A stretch of DNA of 20,510 nt from CAZSNH01 sp052388455 (GCA_052388455.1 JBQTIA010000068.1:1-20510), one strand, 5' to 3'. Positions 7,874-16,365 are shown, counted from the stretch's first letter. The notes: generated by a model not told the origin, from the sequence alone. Program-made: numbers and translations.

Positions 7874-8173
7874 CTAGCCCGACCTATGCACCAGAACGCG
7901 ACCGCGATCGCGCGACCGTGAGCCGATCCACGGCGACGAATGGCGAATAGCGTAGCTTTGCCTACGGTTGAGCCATTCGTCGCCGTGGGCGGCCACGGGC
8001 GTGCGATCCCGTCCAAGCGAAGCTTGGCTTCGCCAAGACGGGCGGGGTGAATTTGACGACACGCGGCGTCGAAACGCTTGTCCGATGCGACGGCATCGAA
8101 CCGCGCGCTTCTCCTGGCGTACCGCCAAATTCACCTCCGTCGCGGCCGTGTTCTGGTGCATAGGTCGGGCTAG
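7874..8173. repeat. 300-bp non-coding element with terminal inverted repeats and internal hairpins
   Basis: Fills most of the 409-bp gap between xre and lnt. The first 24 bases (7874-7897, starting CTAGCCCGACCTATGCACCA) are an exact reverse complement of the last 24 (8150-8173). With three mismatches or wobbles the arms extend to 34 bp (7874-7907 with 8140-8173). Both ends are the 4-base palindrome CTAG. Inside are a perfect 17-bp stem (7928-7944 with 7972-7988), a two-part hairpin at 8008-8042 (CCCGTC/GACGGG outside, GCGAAGC/GCTTCGC inside) and a stem at about 8044-8055 with 8126-8137 (GGTGAATTT/AAATTCACC core). Open frames crossing it are by-products of the palindromes. It looks like a MITE-like or other dispersed structured repeat; copy number cannot be judged from one window. 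Confidence 0.8.
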
Positions 8174-8210
8174 AGGCTCAAATGTCCGTCTGGGGGGCGC
8201 GGCCAAGGAC

Positions 8211-9875
8211 TCACGGCCTTCGGCGTCTGGCACCGCCGGCGATGGTGAACCCCAGAAAGCCGATGATCTGCATCGCGAACATCTGGTCACCGAGACGGGC
8301 GTACGTCGTCGGCGCCCGTGCCACTGGAAGGCTCGTATCGATGACGCCGCGCTCGTTCATTCCGAGCCGGTGCAGCACACGACCCTCGGCATCGATGACG
8401 GCCGAGATGCCGTTGTTGGCCACGCGGATCAGCGGCAGGCCCTCCTCGACGGCACGGACCCGAGCCTGATGAAAGTGCTGCCTCGGTCCGGTGGTGTTGC
8501 CGAACCAGCCGTCGTTGGTGACGCTGAGCAGCAGGCCGGGTCGGTCCTTGCCCTGCACCGCATCACCCGGAAATATCGCCTCGTAGCAGATCAGCGCGCC
8601 GACCTTCGGCAGCCCCGCCACATCGAGCAATGGGCGCGGCTCGGGTCCGGCGGCGAAGGCGCCGCGCATTTCGACGAGGCCGCGCAATCCGAACATTCGC
8701 CAGAGGGCCGGCAGCGGCAGATACTCTCCGAACGGAACGAGGTGGGTCTTGTCGTAGATCGTCGCCGGAGCGCCGGCGTCGTCGAATACGATCAGGCTGT
8801 TGTGCACCTGTCGACGCGGCCCCTGTGCCGCGTTGCCGGTTGCCGCAGGTGCCGGCCCGGCAAAGCGCAAAGCGCCCGTCAGCAGCCGCGTTCCGGTTGG
8901 GAATGTCTCGGCGATGGCGGCGAGCGCTTCGGGATGCTCGAGTGGGAAGAACGGCATCGCGGCTTCCGGCCAAACGACATGCGTGATGCCCGCCATCCCG
9001 TCGTCGACGCCTGATGCATTGCGGCGCGACAGGTCGAGGTGATCGCGGAAGATCGATCCCTGGTTCTCGGGCCGCCATTTCTCCCGCTGCGGCACGCTCG
9101 GCTGCACGAGGCGCAGCCGCACGCCATCGACCATGGATAAAGGTTCGCGTGACAGCTTTATCAATCCGTACGCGAGCATCACGGCGAGCGGCACGAGGGC
9201 GACAGTGACGGCACGCCACAGGGGCGGCCAGGGATGGTCCTCACTGCTGTTGTCGTCGGTCAGAACGACGAGCGGTAAAGCGGTGATGACGACGACCCAC
9301 AGCGTGAGGCTGTAGGTGCCGATGACGCTCGCGCTCTGCATCAGCGGCAACGGATAGGTGAGCGCGTAACCGAGCGTGTTCCAGGGCAGCCCGGTCAGGA
9401 CGTGGCCACGCAGCCATTCGGCCATCGCCAGCGCAACGGCCAGAATGAAAATTCTCGCCGCGGTTTCCGGCCACCATGCGCGCGATGCCCACGCCGCCGC
9501 CGCAAAGAAAAAGGCGAGGCCGGCCGGCAGCAGCGTCACGGCGAACGGAAGCAGCAGCGCGTATTTCTCGGCTTCCACCAGAAACGCTTCACCGATCCAG
9601 AACAGGCCGAAGAGGAAATACCCGAAGCCGAACCACCATCCGGCAGCGAACGCGCTCCGACGGTCAGCCGCATCGATCAGCCAGACCAGCACCGGCAGCG
9701 TGAGAAACAGCACCGGCCAGACATGAAACGGTGCCATCGACAGCACGGATGCCGCGCCGGCCGCAAAGGCTGCCATCCAGCGCCGACGACCGCCGCAGCC
9801 GAGGATCGCCGCCTTGAAGCGGCCAGCCCACGACAGGTCAGCAGACCTATTGGGGTCCGGGCTCGGTGCGATCAC
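8211..9875 (-). CDS. lnt: apolipoprotein N-acyltransferase
   Basis: Lnt adds the third acyl chain to the N-terminal Cys of lipoproteins at the inner membrane, allowing their sorting to the outer membrane. The 554-residue protein has an N-terminal hydrophobic half with about six to eight membrane segments (residues 35 to about 240) and a periplasmic nitrilase-fold domain (about 250-515). The catalytic triad is visible: E304 in VVWPEAAMPFF, K376 in DKTHLVPFGEYLP and C430 in GALICYEAIFPG. A last hydrophobic segment (about 533-548) and an RRRR end follow. The start is GTG at 9875, which overlaps the corC stop by four bases (GTGA), so the two are translationally coupled. It is the last gene of the miaB-to-lnt run before the repeat element. 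Confidence 0.96.
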   Translation of the reverse strand: MIAPSPDPNRSADLSWAGRFKAAILGCGGRRRWMAAFAAGAASVLSMAPFHVWPVLFLTLPVLVWLIDAADRRSAFAAGWWFGFGYFLFGLFWIGEAFLVEAEKYALLLPFAVTLLPAGLAFFFAAAAWASRAWWPETAARIFILAVALAMAEWLRGHVLTGLPWNTLGYALTYPLPLMQSASVIGTYSLTLWVVVITALPLVVLTDDNSSEDHPWPPLWRAVTVALVPLAVMLAYGLIKLSREPLSMVDGVRLRLVQPSVPQREKWRPENQGSIFRDHLDLSRRNASGVDDGMAGITHVVWPEAAMPFFPLEHPEALAAIAETFPTGTRLLTGALRFAGPAPAATGNAAQGPRRQVHNSLIVFDDAGAPATIYDKTHLVPFGEYLPLPALWRMFGLRGLVEMRGAFAAGPEPRPLLDVAGLPKVGALICYEAIFPGDAVQGKDRPGLLLSVTNDGWFGNTTGPRQHFHQARVRAVEEGLPLIRVANNGISAVIDAEGRVLHRLGMNERGVIDTSLPVARAPTTYARLGDQMFAMQIIGFLGFTIAGGARRRRP

Positions 9876-10951
9876 GACGAGGGGCCGCCCGCGCCAGAAC
9901 CCGCTGCGGACCCCGCAGTCCTCGCCCGATGCACCTTCAGGCGCTTCACGCGCCTTGGATCGGCATCGAGCACCTCGAACTCGGTGCCCGAGGCGTGCCG
10001 CACCAGTTCGCCGCGCGACGGCACGTGTCCGGCGATCTGCACCACGAGACCGCCGAGCGTATCGATGTCTTCCACCTCGTCGGGCTTCAGCAGCGAGACG
10101 CCGAGCACCTCCTCGAGATCCTTGACCGGCGTGCGGCCCGACGCGATCAGGCCCCTGGCGTGGTCCTGCGTGATCAGCGCCGCCTCGGCTTCATCGTGCT
10201 CATCTTCGATATCGCCGACGATCTGCTCGACCAGATCCTCGATCGTCACCAGGCCGTCGGTGCCGCCGTATTCGTCGACCACCAGTGCCATGTGCACGCG
10301 CGAGGTCTGCATGCGAACCAGTAGATTGATCGCCGGCATCGACGGCGGCACGTAAAGCACCGGCCGGCGCATGCGCGTCGCAGCGATCGGCCGCGAAAGA
10401 TCGAGCCGCACGGAATAATCGGCACGTAAGATTTCGGGCTGCGCGAGCGGCGACTCGGCAGTTTTTTCGGGCGCATCGGTGCGGACGCCGGTACGCGACT
10501 TCGGCTCCAGGATCGGTCGCCCCGCCGCCTCCGCGGCAAGCCAGCGGAACAGGTCCTTGATGTGAACCATGCCGCGCGGGTTATCAAGCGTCTCGTGGAA
10601 CACCGGCACGCGCGACACGCCGGCTTCCTCGAAGGTGGTGATCAGCTCGCGCAGCGGCTCGTTCTCATCAATGGCGATGATGTCGGCGCGCGGCACCATC
10701 AGATCGTCGACCCGTTTCGATCCGAAGCGCAGCAGCCGCGAGAGCATCTCGCGCTCTTCGGCCGAGAAGGCTCCGTCATCGGGGCCGCCGCCGCGCTTCA
10801 GCGCGTGCTCGATGGCGTCACGCACCGTCTTCTGGCCCGCGAGGCCGAAGCGCGACCGCAGCGCTCCGACCAGGCCGCTCAGTCCTTCGAGCCGGCGATC
10901 CTCTCCGGACGAAGGGGCATCAGGCTTGTCGTTCGGCGTGTCGATGCTCAT
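9872..10951 (-). CDS. corC: CorC/TlyC-type CBS-domain protein
   Basis: A soluble 359-residue protein of the CorC/HlyC family, linked to divalent cation (magnesium/cobalt) efflux or membrane-associated transport control; older annotations call it hemolysin TlyC. It has an N-terminal helix region with AFSAEEREMLSRLLRFGSKR (61-80), CBS 1 (about 82-140, VDDLMVPRADIIAID) and CBS 2 (about 195-250, LYVPPSMPAINLLVRMQ and VVDEYGGTDGLVTIEDLVEQ). A transporter-associated domain follows (about 265-342, EDIDTLGGLV), then a Ser/Gly/Ala tail. About 50 residues (141-190) separate the CBS units, longer than in enterobacterial CorC (about 290 aa in all). No DUF21 membrane domain is present. The ATG at 10951 is 7 bp after the ybeY stop; the longer open frame upstream is a shadow of ybeY. 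Confidence 0.93.
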   Translation of the reverse strand: MSIDTPNDKPDAPSSGEDRRLEGLSGLVGALRSRFGLAGQKTVRDAIEHALKRGGGPDDGAFSAEEREMLSRLLRFGSKRVDDLMVPRADIIAIDENEPLRELITTFEEAGVSRVPVFHETLDNPRGMVHIKDLFRWLAAEAAGRPILEPKSRTGVRTDAPEKTAESPLAQPEILRADYSVRLDLSRPIAATRMRRPVLYVPPSMPAINLLVRMQTSRVHMALVVDEYGGTDGLVTIEDLVEQIVGDIEDEHDEAEAALITQDHARGLIASGRTPVKDLEEVLGVSLLKPDEVEDIDTLGGLVVQIAGHVPSRGELVRHASGTEFEVLDADPRRVKRLKVHRARTAGSAAGSGAGGPSS

Positions 10952-10958
10952 GGCTCGG

Positions 10959-11549
10959 TCAGCGGCCTTTGCCGTTGGAGGACGTGGCTGCAGGTGCCGT
11001 GTCCGCGAGGGGGTGCGTGTAGGGACTGTCGATGCCGAGCGAGGCCAGCACCTCGATCTCGATGCTCTCCATGGCGGTCGCCTCGACCTCCGTCTCGTGA
11101 TCGTAGCCGAGCAGGTGCAGCAGCCCGTGCACCACGAGATGCTGGAGGTGATCGGCCGGTGGCGTGCCTTGCAGCGCGGCCTCGGCAAGGATGGTGCCCT
11201 GTGCCAGCACGATGTCGCCGAGCGGACGCACGCCCGCCGGTCCGCTGCTGGTAGCGGAGTGCGCAGGCATCGGCAGCGACGGAAACGAAAGGACGTTGGT
11301 CGGCTTGTCCTTACCGCGATAGGTCGCGTTGAGCCGACGAACGCCCGGGTCGTCGCTGAGGGCAATGCAGGCGTCGCAGCGGACCTCGGACCTGACGCTG
11401 GGATGCCGCGCGAGGGCGGCGGCCGCCGCCTCGACCAGCTTATCTACGTTGCCGAAACGATCCCAATCGCCCGCGTCGCGCACGACATCGACGGCCAGCC
11501 ACGCTCCGGTGGCGGCCATCGTGTCGGTACTGTCTCCAGGCTCGGGCAT
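10959..11549 (-). CDS. ybeY: endoribonuclease YbeY (rRNA maturation/ribosome quality control)
   Basis: YbeY is a single-strand-specific metalloendoribonuclease for 16S rRNA 3' maturation and 70S quality control. The 196-residue product contains the family core: NATYRGKDKPTNVLSFP (74-90), LGDIVLAQ (110-117) and the zinc motif HGLLHLLGYDH (141-151) with its three His ligands, followed by METESIE-like ATAMESIEIEVL. A poorly conserved Ala/Pro tail of about 20 residues follows. The ATG at 11549 lies four bases after the phoH stop and fits tight operon spacing; an internal ATG at 11519 and an upstream GTG at 11588 (inside phoH) are alternatives. phoH-ybeY-corC-lnt is the classic bacterial cluster. 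Confidence 0.95.
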   Translation of the reverse strand: MPEPGDSTDTMAATGAWLAVDVVRDAGDWDRFGNVDKLVEAAAAALARHPSVRSEVRCDACIALSDDPGVRRLNATYRGKDKPTNVLSFPSLPMPAHSATSSGPAGVRPLGDIVLAQGTILAEAALQGTPPADHLQHLVVHGLLHLLGYDHETEVEATAMESIEIEVLASLGIDSPYTHPLADTAPAATSSNGKGR

Positions 11550-11553
11550 GGCG

Positions 11554-12633
11554 TCAGCGTTTTTTCGTCCCGGCCGCGTCGTAGGCACTCACGATCTTGG
11601 CGACGAGATCGCGGCGCACGACATCGGTAACGGTGAAGCGTATGGCCTCGATGCCCGCGACGCCGGCCAGCAGGCCGACCGCCTCCTCCAGTCCCGAGAC
11701 CATGCCCGGCGGCAGATCGATCTGCGAGGAGTCGCCCGTCACCACCATCTTGGAATTTTCGCCGAGACGGGTCAGGAACATCTTCATCTGCATGCTGGTC
11801 GTATTCTGCGCCTCGTCGAGAATGACGAAGGCATTCGCCAGCGTGCGCCCGCGCATGAAGGCCAGCGGCGCGATTTCGATCACGCCCGTTTCCAGGCCGC
11901 GCTCGACCTTCTCCGGCGGCAGCACGTCGTAGAGCGCGTCGTAGAGCGGTCTCAGGTAGGGATCGACCTTGTCGCGCATGTCGCCGGGGAGAAAGCCGAG
12001 CCGCTCGCCCGCTTCCACCGCCGGCCGCGAAAGGATGATCCTCTCGACGAGGCCGCGTTCCAGGCATTGCGCGGCGTAGGCGACCGCAAGATAGGTCTTG
12101 CCGGTGCCGGCCGGACCGACGCCGAACACGAGGTCGAACTTGTCCAGCGCCTGGATGTAGGCGCTCTGCATCGGCGTGCGCGCCTTCACCACGCGGCGGC
12201 GCGTGGCAATTTGCGCCTGGCCGTCGGCCGGCGCGGTTTCCTGGCGGGCATGGCGGATCAGCCCGTCGAAATCACCGGCCCCGACCTGCTCGCCCTTCAA
12301 CAGGCGCTTGTAGAGAGTTTCCAGAACCTCGCGGGCCATCTCGCAGGCCGCGTCCGGACCGTTGAGGATGACGACATTGCCGTGCGCATGCGCCTCGATG
12401 CCGAGCCGGTCCTCGATCAGAGCCAGATGCGAATCGTATTCGCCGAGCAGCCGGCTCAGCTGCCGATTGTCCTCGAACGGCACTACGACACGGCGATTCT
12501 GCGTCTGTGACGTCGCCTTGGAGGAACGACCGCCGCCTGCCACGGGTTGCCCGCGAAATCCTGTCAACGAAACCTCATCAGCTCGCGCTGCACGCGGACC
12601 GGCCCATGCCGCCGCCTCTGGGAACGCGATCAT
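11554..12633 (-). CDS. PhoH-family ATPase (YbeZ-like)
   Basis: A P-loop ATPase usually encoded beside ybeY and thought to work with it in RNA metabolism. From the ATG at 12633 it has 359 residues. An N-terminal KH-like region spans about 48-115 (VVVPFEDNRQLSRLLGEYD, HAHGNVVILNGPDAACEMA). The ATPase domain starts with KARTPMQSAYIQAL (150-163), then Walker A GPAGTGKT (173-180), LSRPAVEAGERLGFLPGD (201-218), Walker B VILDEAQN (270-277) and the GDSSQIDLP sensor. The frame is open to a TTG at 12687, so the true start is uncertain; the first 45 residues are low-complexity and differ between relatives. The stop is four bases before the ybeY ATG. The miaB stop lies 72 bp upstream. Confidence 0.93.
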   Translation of the reverse strand: MIAFPEAAAWAGPRAARADEVSLTGFRGQPVAGGGRSSKATSQTQNRRVVVPFEDNRQLSRLLGEYDSHLALIEDRLGIEAHAHGNVVILNGPDAACEMAREVLETLYKRLLKGEQVGAGDFDGLIRHARQETAPADGQAQIATRRRVVKARTPMQSAYIQALDKFDLVFGVGPAGTGKTYLAVAYAAQCLERGLVERIILSRPAVEAGERLGFLPGDMRDKVDPYLRPLYDALYDVLPPEKVERGLETGVIEIAPLAFMRGRTLANAFVILDEAQNTTSMQMKMFLTRLGENSKMVVTGDSSQIDLPPGMVSGLEEAVGLLAGVAGIEAIRFTVTDVVRRDLVAKIVSAYDAAGTKKR

Positions 12634-12705
12634 AGGCCGCCCCGTTCCGGGAAGCAAAGCCGGGCCACCGCGAATCACGCTCCGCAAGTCCTGTAGACAC
12701 AGGAA

Positions 12706-14064
12706 TTATGCAGCGATTGTAACACCGGAGAGGCTGCGTGGCCCGGCGGCGGAGATTTCCACCGCCAGGATGCGACCGATGGCGGCCGTGGCGGCGGCTA
12801 CGTTGACGACCTGGAGATAGGGCGAGCGGCCCACCAATTGCCCCGCGCGCTTTCCCATCCGCTCCAGGAGGACCGGCACCGTCTTTCCCACGCTCTGGGC
12901 ATTGAAGGCGGCCATCTGGGCGTCGAGCAGGTATTGCAGCCGCGACAGGCGCTCCGATTTGACGGCTTCCGGCACCTGATCGTCGATCTTGGCGGCCGGC
13001 GTGCCGGGTCGCGGGCTGTATTTGAACGAATAGGCGTGCGCGAACTCGGCGCGGCGCACCACGTCGAGGGTCGCCTCGAACTCGCGGTCCGTCTCGCCGG
13101 GAAAGCCGACGATGATGTCCGTCGAAAGCGCGATGTCGGGACGGGCGGCGCGAATGCGGCCGACGAGGTCGAGATATTCACTCGAAGTATGCTTGCGGTT
13201 CATGGCCGCCAGGATGCGATCGGCACCGGACTGCACGGGGAGATGCAGGTAGGGCATCAGCTTGGCCTCGTCGCGGTGGGCGACGATCAGGTCGTCGCTC
13301 ATGTCGCGCGGGTGGCTGGTCGTGTAGCGCAGCCGCTCGAGGCCGTTAATTCCCGCGAGATGCCCGATGAGCCGGGCGAGCGACCACGTGCGGCCGTCGG
13401 GGCCGTCGCCGTGATAGGCGTTGACGTTCTGACCGAGCAGCGTGAGTTCGACGACGCCACGGGCAACCAGCCGGCGCGCTTCCGACTCGAGCTCGGCCAC
13501 GGAGCGTGAATACTCCATGCCGCGCGTGTAAGGCACGACGCAGAACGTGCAGAATTTGTCACAGCCTTCCTGCACGGTGAGATAGGCGGAGACCGGCTGC
13601 GCCGGGTGGGGCGGCGCGACGGGCCGCTCGGGCAGGCTGGCGAACTTTGCCGCCTCGGGGAACTCCGTCTCGACGATGCGGCGCGATTCGGACTTCACGC
13701 GCGTCAGCAGCTCGGGCAACCGTTGATAGCTCTGCGGTCCGACGACGAGATCGACAACTGGGGCGCGGCGCGCGATCTCCGCCCCTTCGGCCTGTGCCAC
13801 GCAGCCCGCGACGGTGACGATCGTCTCCTTGCCGGCGACGCGGCGGGCCTCCTTCACGTCGCGGATGCGCCCGAGATCGGCATAGACCTTCTCGGAGGCT
13901 TTCTCGCGGATGTGGCAGGTGTTGAGGATGACGAGATCGGCATCATCGATGTTCGGCGTTTCGGAATATCCGAGCGTCAGCAGCGACTCCGCCATTCGTT
14001 CACTGTCATAAACGTTCATCTGACAGCCGAACGTCTTGACGTGAACCTTCCGGGGGGCGGGCAT
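12706..14064 (-). CDS. miaB: tRNA-2-methylthio-N6-dimethylallyladenosine synthase
   Basis: MiaB is a radical-SAM methylthiotransferase that converts i6A37 to ms2i6A37 in tRNAs reading UNN codons. The 452-residue protein has the N-terminal UPF0004 domain with cluster ligands C14 (FGCQMN), C50 (NTCHIREKA) and C88 (AGCVAQ). The radical-SAM domain has CDKFCTFC (C168, C172, C175), and a C-terminal TRAM domain spans about 385-447. The ATG at 14064 is chosen for its ribosome site (AGAAGGA, about 8 bases upstream) and because MPAPRKVHVKTFGCQMN matches family N-termini; upstream codons to 14184 are unconserved. The 210-bp gap upstream (14065-14274) is relatively AT-rich and may hold the promoter of the miaB-phoH-ybeY-corC-lnt run; I could not fix its boxes. 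Confidence 0.97.
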   Translation of the reverse strand: MPAPRKVHVKTFGCQMNVYDSERMAESLLTLGYSETPNIDDADLVILNTCHIREKASEKVYADLGRIRDVKEARRVAGKETIVTVAGCVAQAEGAEIARRAPVVDLVVGPQSYQRLPELLTRVKSESRRIVETEFPEAAKFASLPERPVAPPHPAQPVSAYLTVQEGCDKFCTFCVVPYTRGMEYSRSVAELESEARRLVARGVVELTLLGQNVNAYHGDGPDGRTWSLARLIGHLAGINGLERLRYTTSHPRDMSDDLIVAHRDEAKLMPYLHLPVQSGADRILAAMNRKHTSSEYLDLVGRIRAARPDIALSTDIIVGFPGETDREFEATLDVVRRAEFAHAYSFKYSPRPGTPAAKIDDQVPEAVKSERLSRLQYLLDAQMAAFNAQSVGKTVPVLLERMGKRAGQLVGRSPYLQVVNVAAATAAIGRILAVEISAAGPRSLSGVTIAA

Positions 14065-14274
14065 GTCGCCGTCCTTCTGCGCAGTGTGGGACGGTGTGAT
14101 CCTAGCCACGACGCATTCCGATCCCGTTAATGCTGCACATGCACATGATGCCAAATGATGCTCGCTCAGCGCCGGCAACTTCACATCAATTCCGACGCTT
14201 GCCAGCGTTATTGCATTGCACCATCGATTGCACGGCCTGTCGAGAGAGGCAATCCGAAACAGGAGGAATAACTT

Positions 14275-15153
14275 TTATTGCCACAGCCCTGCGTTGCCCT
14301 TCGGCCGCACCGACCGGCGCTGCTCCTGGCTCGGCTCGGTCACCCCGACCTTTTCGTGCGGCGCCCGACCCCGAAGAATGTGAACGACGTTCTCCCTCAC
14401 CGCCGTTTCGCTGCGGGCGGCAAGCACCTTTCGGTCGGTGAAGTCGTCGAGAGGCTCCGGCGGCCCGATCCGCACCCTGACGTCGATCGGCCCCGCCTTC
14501 AGCAGCTCCCAGGCGTGACTGGTCATCTCCATGTCACCGTACCAGCCGACCAGCGGCCGGTCGGCGCGCGAGAAGGGCACTCCGTGCAAGTGCGTGTAGA
14601 CGACGGAGAGCGTCTGCACGACCGCGTCGGGCACGCCGTTCGCTTCTCCGGCGGACGACGGTTTGACCGCGGCGAAGAGTGACGTCTTGAACGGAAGCAC
14701 CCGGTTTCCATCGCTCGACGTACCCTCGGCGAAGAGAACGATGGCGTCTCCGGCAGCCAGCCGGCGCATCATCTCGTTGGCCGTCTCGCCCGCCGCCGTC
14801 CGCCGCTCGCGGTCGACGAACACGGTGCGCTGCAGGCGAGCGAGCGAGGATACGAACGGCCACCGCCCGACTTCTTTCTTGGCCACGAACGACACCGGCG
14901 CGACAGCCGAAAGGACGGTGATGTCGAGCCACGAGGTGTGATTGGCGACGAGCAGCACCGGCCTATCCGCCGCGATCGTACCCTCGACGTGGATTCGCAG
15001 TCCGAACAGCCGGCACACCCTGCGGTGATACCAGTGCGGGAAACGCCGCGCGAGAGATGGCGAGGTGCGCACCAGCACCGCCTGCACCGGCATCAGCGGC
15101 AGTGTCAGGCCGAGAAATCCGGCGAGGATCGTTGCTGCTCGGAGAGTGCTCAT
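14275..15153 (-). CDS. lysophospholipid/1-acyl-glycerol-3-phosphate acyltransferase (PlsC/OlsA type)
   Basis: A 292-residue membrane-associated acyltransferase. One N-terminal hydrophobic segment (about 5-28) is followed by the catalytic HX4D motif NHTSWLD (71-77), KKEVGRWPFVSSLARL (92-107) with VFVDRER, the FAEGTSSDG substrate motif (141-149), and a basic C-terminal tail. It transfers an acyl chain either to lysophosphatidate (PlsC) or to lyso-ornithine lipid (OlsA). From memory, the acyltransferase at this locus in Sinorhizobium was described as OlsA, so function cannot be decided from sequence alone. The ATG at 15153 follows the rimI stop by 25 bp. No fur-family gene is found beside it. 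Confidence 0.88.
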   Translation of the reverse strand: MSTLRAATILAGFLGLTLPLMPVQAVLVRTSPSLARRFPHWYHRRVCRLFGLRIHVEGTIAADRPVLLVANHTSWLDITVLSAVAPVSFVAKKEVGRWPFVSSLARLQRTVFVDRERRTAAGETANEMMRRLAAGDAIVLFAEGTSSDGNRVLPFKTSLFAAVKPSSAGEANGVPDAVVQTLSVVYTHLHGVPFSRADRPLVGWYGDMEMTSHAWELLKAGPIDVRVRIGPPEPLDDFTDRKVLAARSETAVRENVVHILRGRAPHEKVGVTEPSQEQRRSVRPKGNAGLWQ

Positions 15154-15178
15154 TCCGTTACTGGCGGGGTCGTAGCTG

Positions 15179-15667
15179 TCACAGCGCCAACGCCAGATTG
15201 AGCGCGTCGGCCTTTGCGCCGCCGGGCCGCTCGTAATAGTCTTTGCGGGCGCCGACCGGCTTGAAGCCGAGACCGCGATAGAGCGCATAGGCCGCCTCGT
15301 TGTCGGCGGCGACTTCGAGGAACAGCCGCCGGGATTCAGCCCGCTTGACCGCCCGCATCAACCCTTCGACGAGCCTTCGGCCGAGACCCCGGCGCTGCAA
15401 TTCAGGGGCAACGCCGACCGACAGGATCTCCGCCTCGTCGGCGGCGATCTGACCGAGAATGAACCCCGCGAATTGCTTCGGCTGGCCGACGAGGGCGATC
15501 AGCGCGGTCGAGCCCGGATGCTCCAGCGTGGCGGCGACGCTGGCCGCGTCCCATGCGGGATCGAAGAGGCGTGCATGGAGCGCGGCGATTTCGGCTGCCC
15601 GGTCCGGCCCTGCCCACAGCAGACTGACATAGCGGGCATCGAGCGGTGTCTGGATTCCAGCGGTCAC
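15179..15667 (-). CDS. rimI: ribosomal-protein-alanine N-acetyltransferase (RimI-like GNAT)
   Basis: A GNAT-fold acetyltransferase of 162 residues. The beta-4/alpha-3 acetyl-CoA segment reads AEILSVGVAPELQRRGLGRR (79-98), with the QRRGLG pyrophosphate loop, followed by LFLEVAADNEAAYALYRGLGFKPVG (115-139) and the RimI-typical KDYYERP (142-148). RimI acetylates the N-terminus of ribosomal protein S18; relatives can act on other proteins, so the exact substrate is inferred from the tsaB-rimI pairing. The start is GTG at 15667 with GAGAGGG upstream; it overlaps the tsaB stop by four bases (GTGA), which implies coupled translation. The long upstream extension of the frame is a shadow of tsaB. Confidence 0.9.
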   Translation of the reverse strand: MTAGIQTPLDARYVSLLWAGPDRAAEIAALHARLFDPAWDAASVAATLEHPGSTALIALVGQPKQFAGFILGQIAADEAEILSVGVAPELQRRGLGRRLVEGLMRAVKRAESRRLFLEVAADNEAAYALYRGLGFKPVGARKDYYERPGGAKADALNLALAL

Positions 15668-16365
15668 GTGGCCCTCTCGAGCGACTTTCCGGCCTGCGGC
15701 TTGGCGTCGGCTGCGCGAAGATAGAGCGGGCGGAGCGGCTCGGCCAGCGGTGTTTTGCCGGTCGCAGCCTTCAAAACATGTTCCGCACTCGGAAGCAGAT
15801 CCGGCAGGGCAGTGGTGATCCGGCTGCCCCCGGCGGTGTCGGCCTCTGCGATCAGATGAGCCCCGGAACCGACTGCCAGCACCTCCCGCCCGGACCAGTG
15901 CGCCGCCGCCCGCTCGACCCCGATGAGCGCCGGCGCGGTCGCAGCCGATCTCGTCCGGCCATCGAACAGTTGCACGTAGACCTCGCCGCGATGCGCATTC
16001 ATGGCCACGGCGAGGTCGGTGCCCGGCGGAACCTCGCCGATCGCGCCGTGCAGCGCCATCGTCTCGAGGCTGGAGAACACGACGATCTCGAGCCCTCTCG
16101 GCAGTGCCAGGGCGCGGGCCGCCGAAACCGCGATGCGCGTGCCGGTGAAGGTGCCGGGTCCGTTCGTCACCGCGATGCGATCGATTTCGGCTAAGGCGAG
16201 GCCGGCTTCCCTCAGCGCCTCGCCGATCATCGGCAAAAGTCGTTCCGCCTGTCCCGTGGCCATGGGCTCGAACCGTGCCACGACCAAAGGCGCGGCTCCG
16301 CCGATGTCCCGGCCAACGGCGACCGAGCAGGCAGCAAGGCAGGTATCGAAGGCGAGGATGTTCAT
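15664..16365 (-). CDS. tsaB: tRNA threonylcarbamoyladenosine biosynthesis protein TsaB
   Basis: TsaB is the partner of TsaD in making t6A37 on ANN-decoding tRNAs. The 233-residue product opens MNILAFDTCLAACSVAV (the ASKHA-fold phosphate-1-like strand). It then has MATGQAERLLPMI with the family HSE-like element changed, IDRIAVTNGPGTFTGTRIAVSAARAL (the strongly conserved GPGSFTGxRxG element, here GPGTFTGTRIA), and MNAHRGEVYVQLF. The ATG at 16365 matches family N-termini; upstream in-frame codons to 16404 do not. It is first in tsaB-rimI-acyltransferase, with a 62-bp gap to the nitroreductase upstream. MiaB in the same window modifies A37 of a different tRNA set. Confidence 0.93.
   Translation of the reverse strand: MNILAFDTCLAACSVAVGRDIGGAAPLVVARFEPMATGQAERLLPMIGEALREAGLALAEIDRIAVTNGPGTFTGTRIAVSAARALALPRGLEIVVFSSLETMALHGAIGEVPPGTDLAVAMNAHRGEVYVQLFDGRTRSAATAPALIGVERAAAHWSGREVLAVGSGAHLIAEADTAGGSRITTALPDLLPSAEHVLKAATGKTPLAEPLRPLYLRAADAKPQAGKSLERAT

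Noticed and set aside
7874..8290. Minus-strand open frame of about 138 codons through the repeat element
   Set aside because: The DNA is mostly nested palindromes and the frame also runs into the 3' end of lnt. Arg/Ser/Pro-rich composition with no domain; explained by the element.
12634..12705. Terminator between miaB and phoH (CCTGT/ACAGG hairpin)
   Set aside because: Only five pairs and no T-run; more likely chance. The genes are probably co-transcribed.
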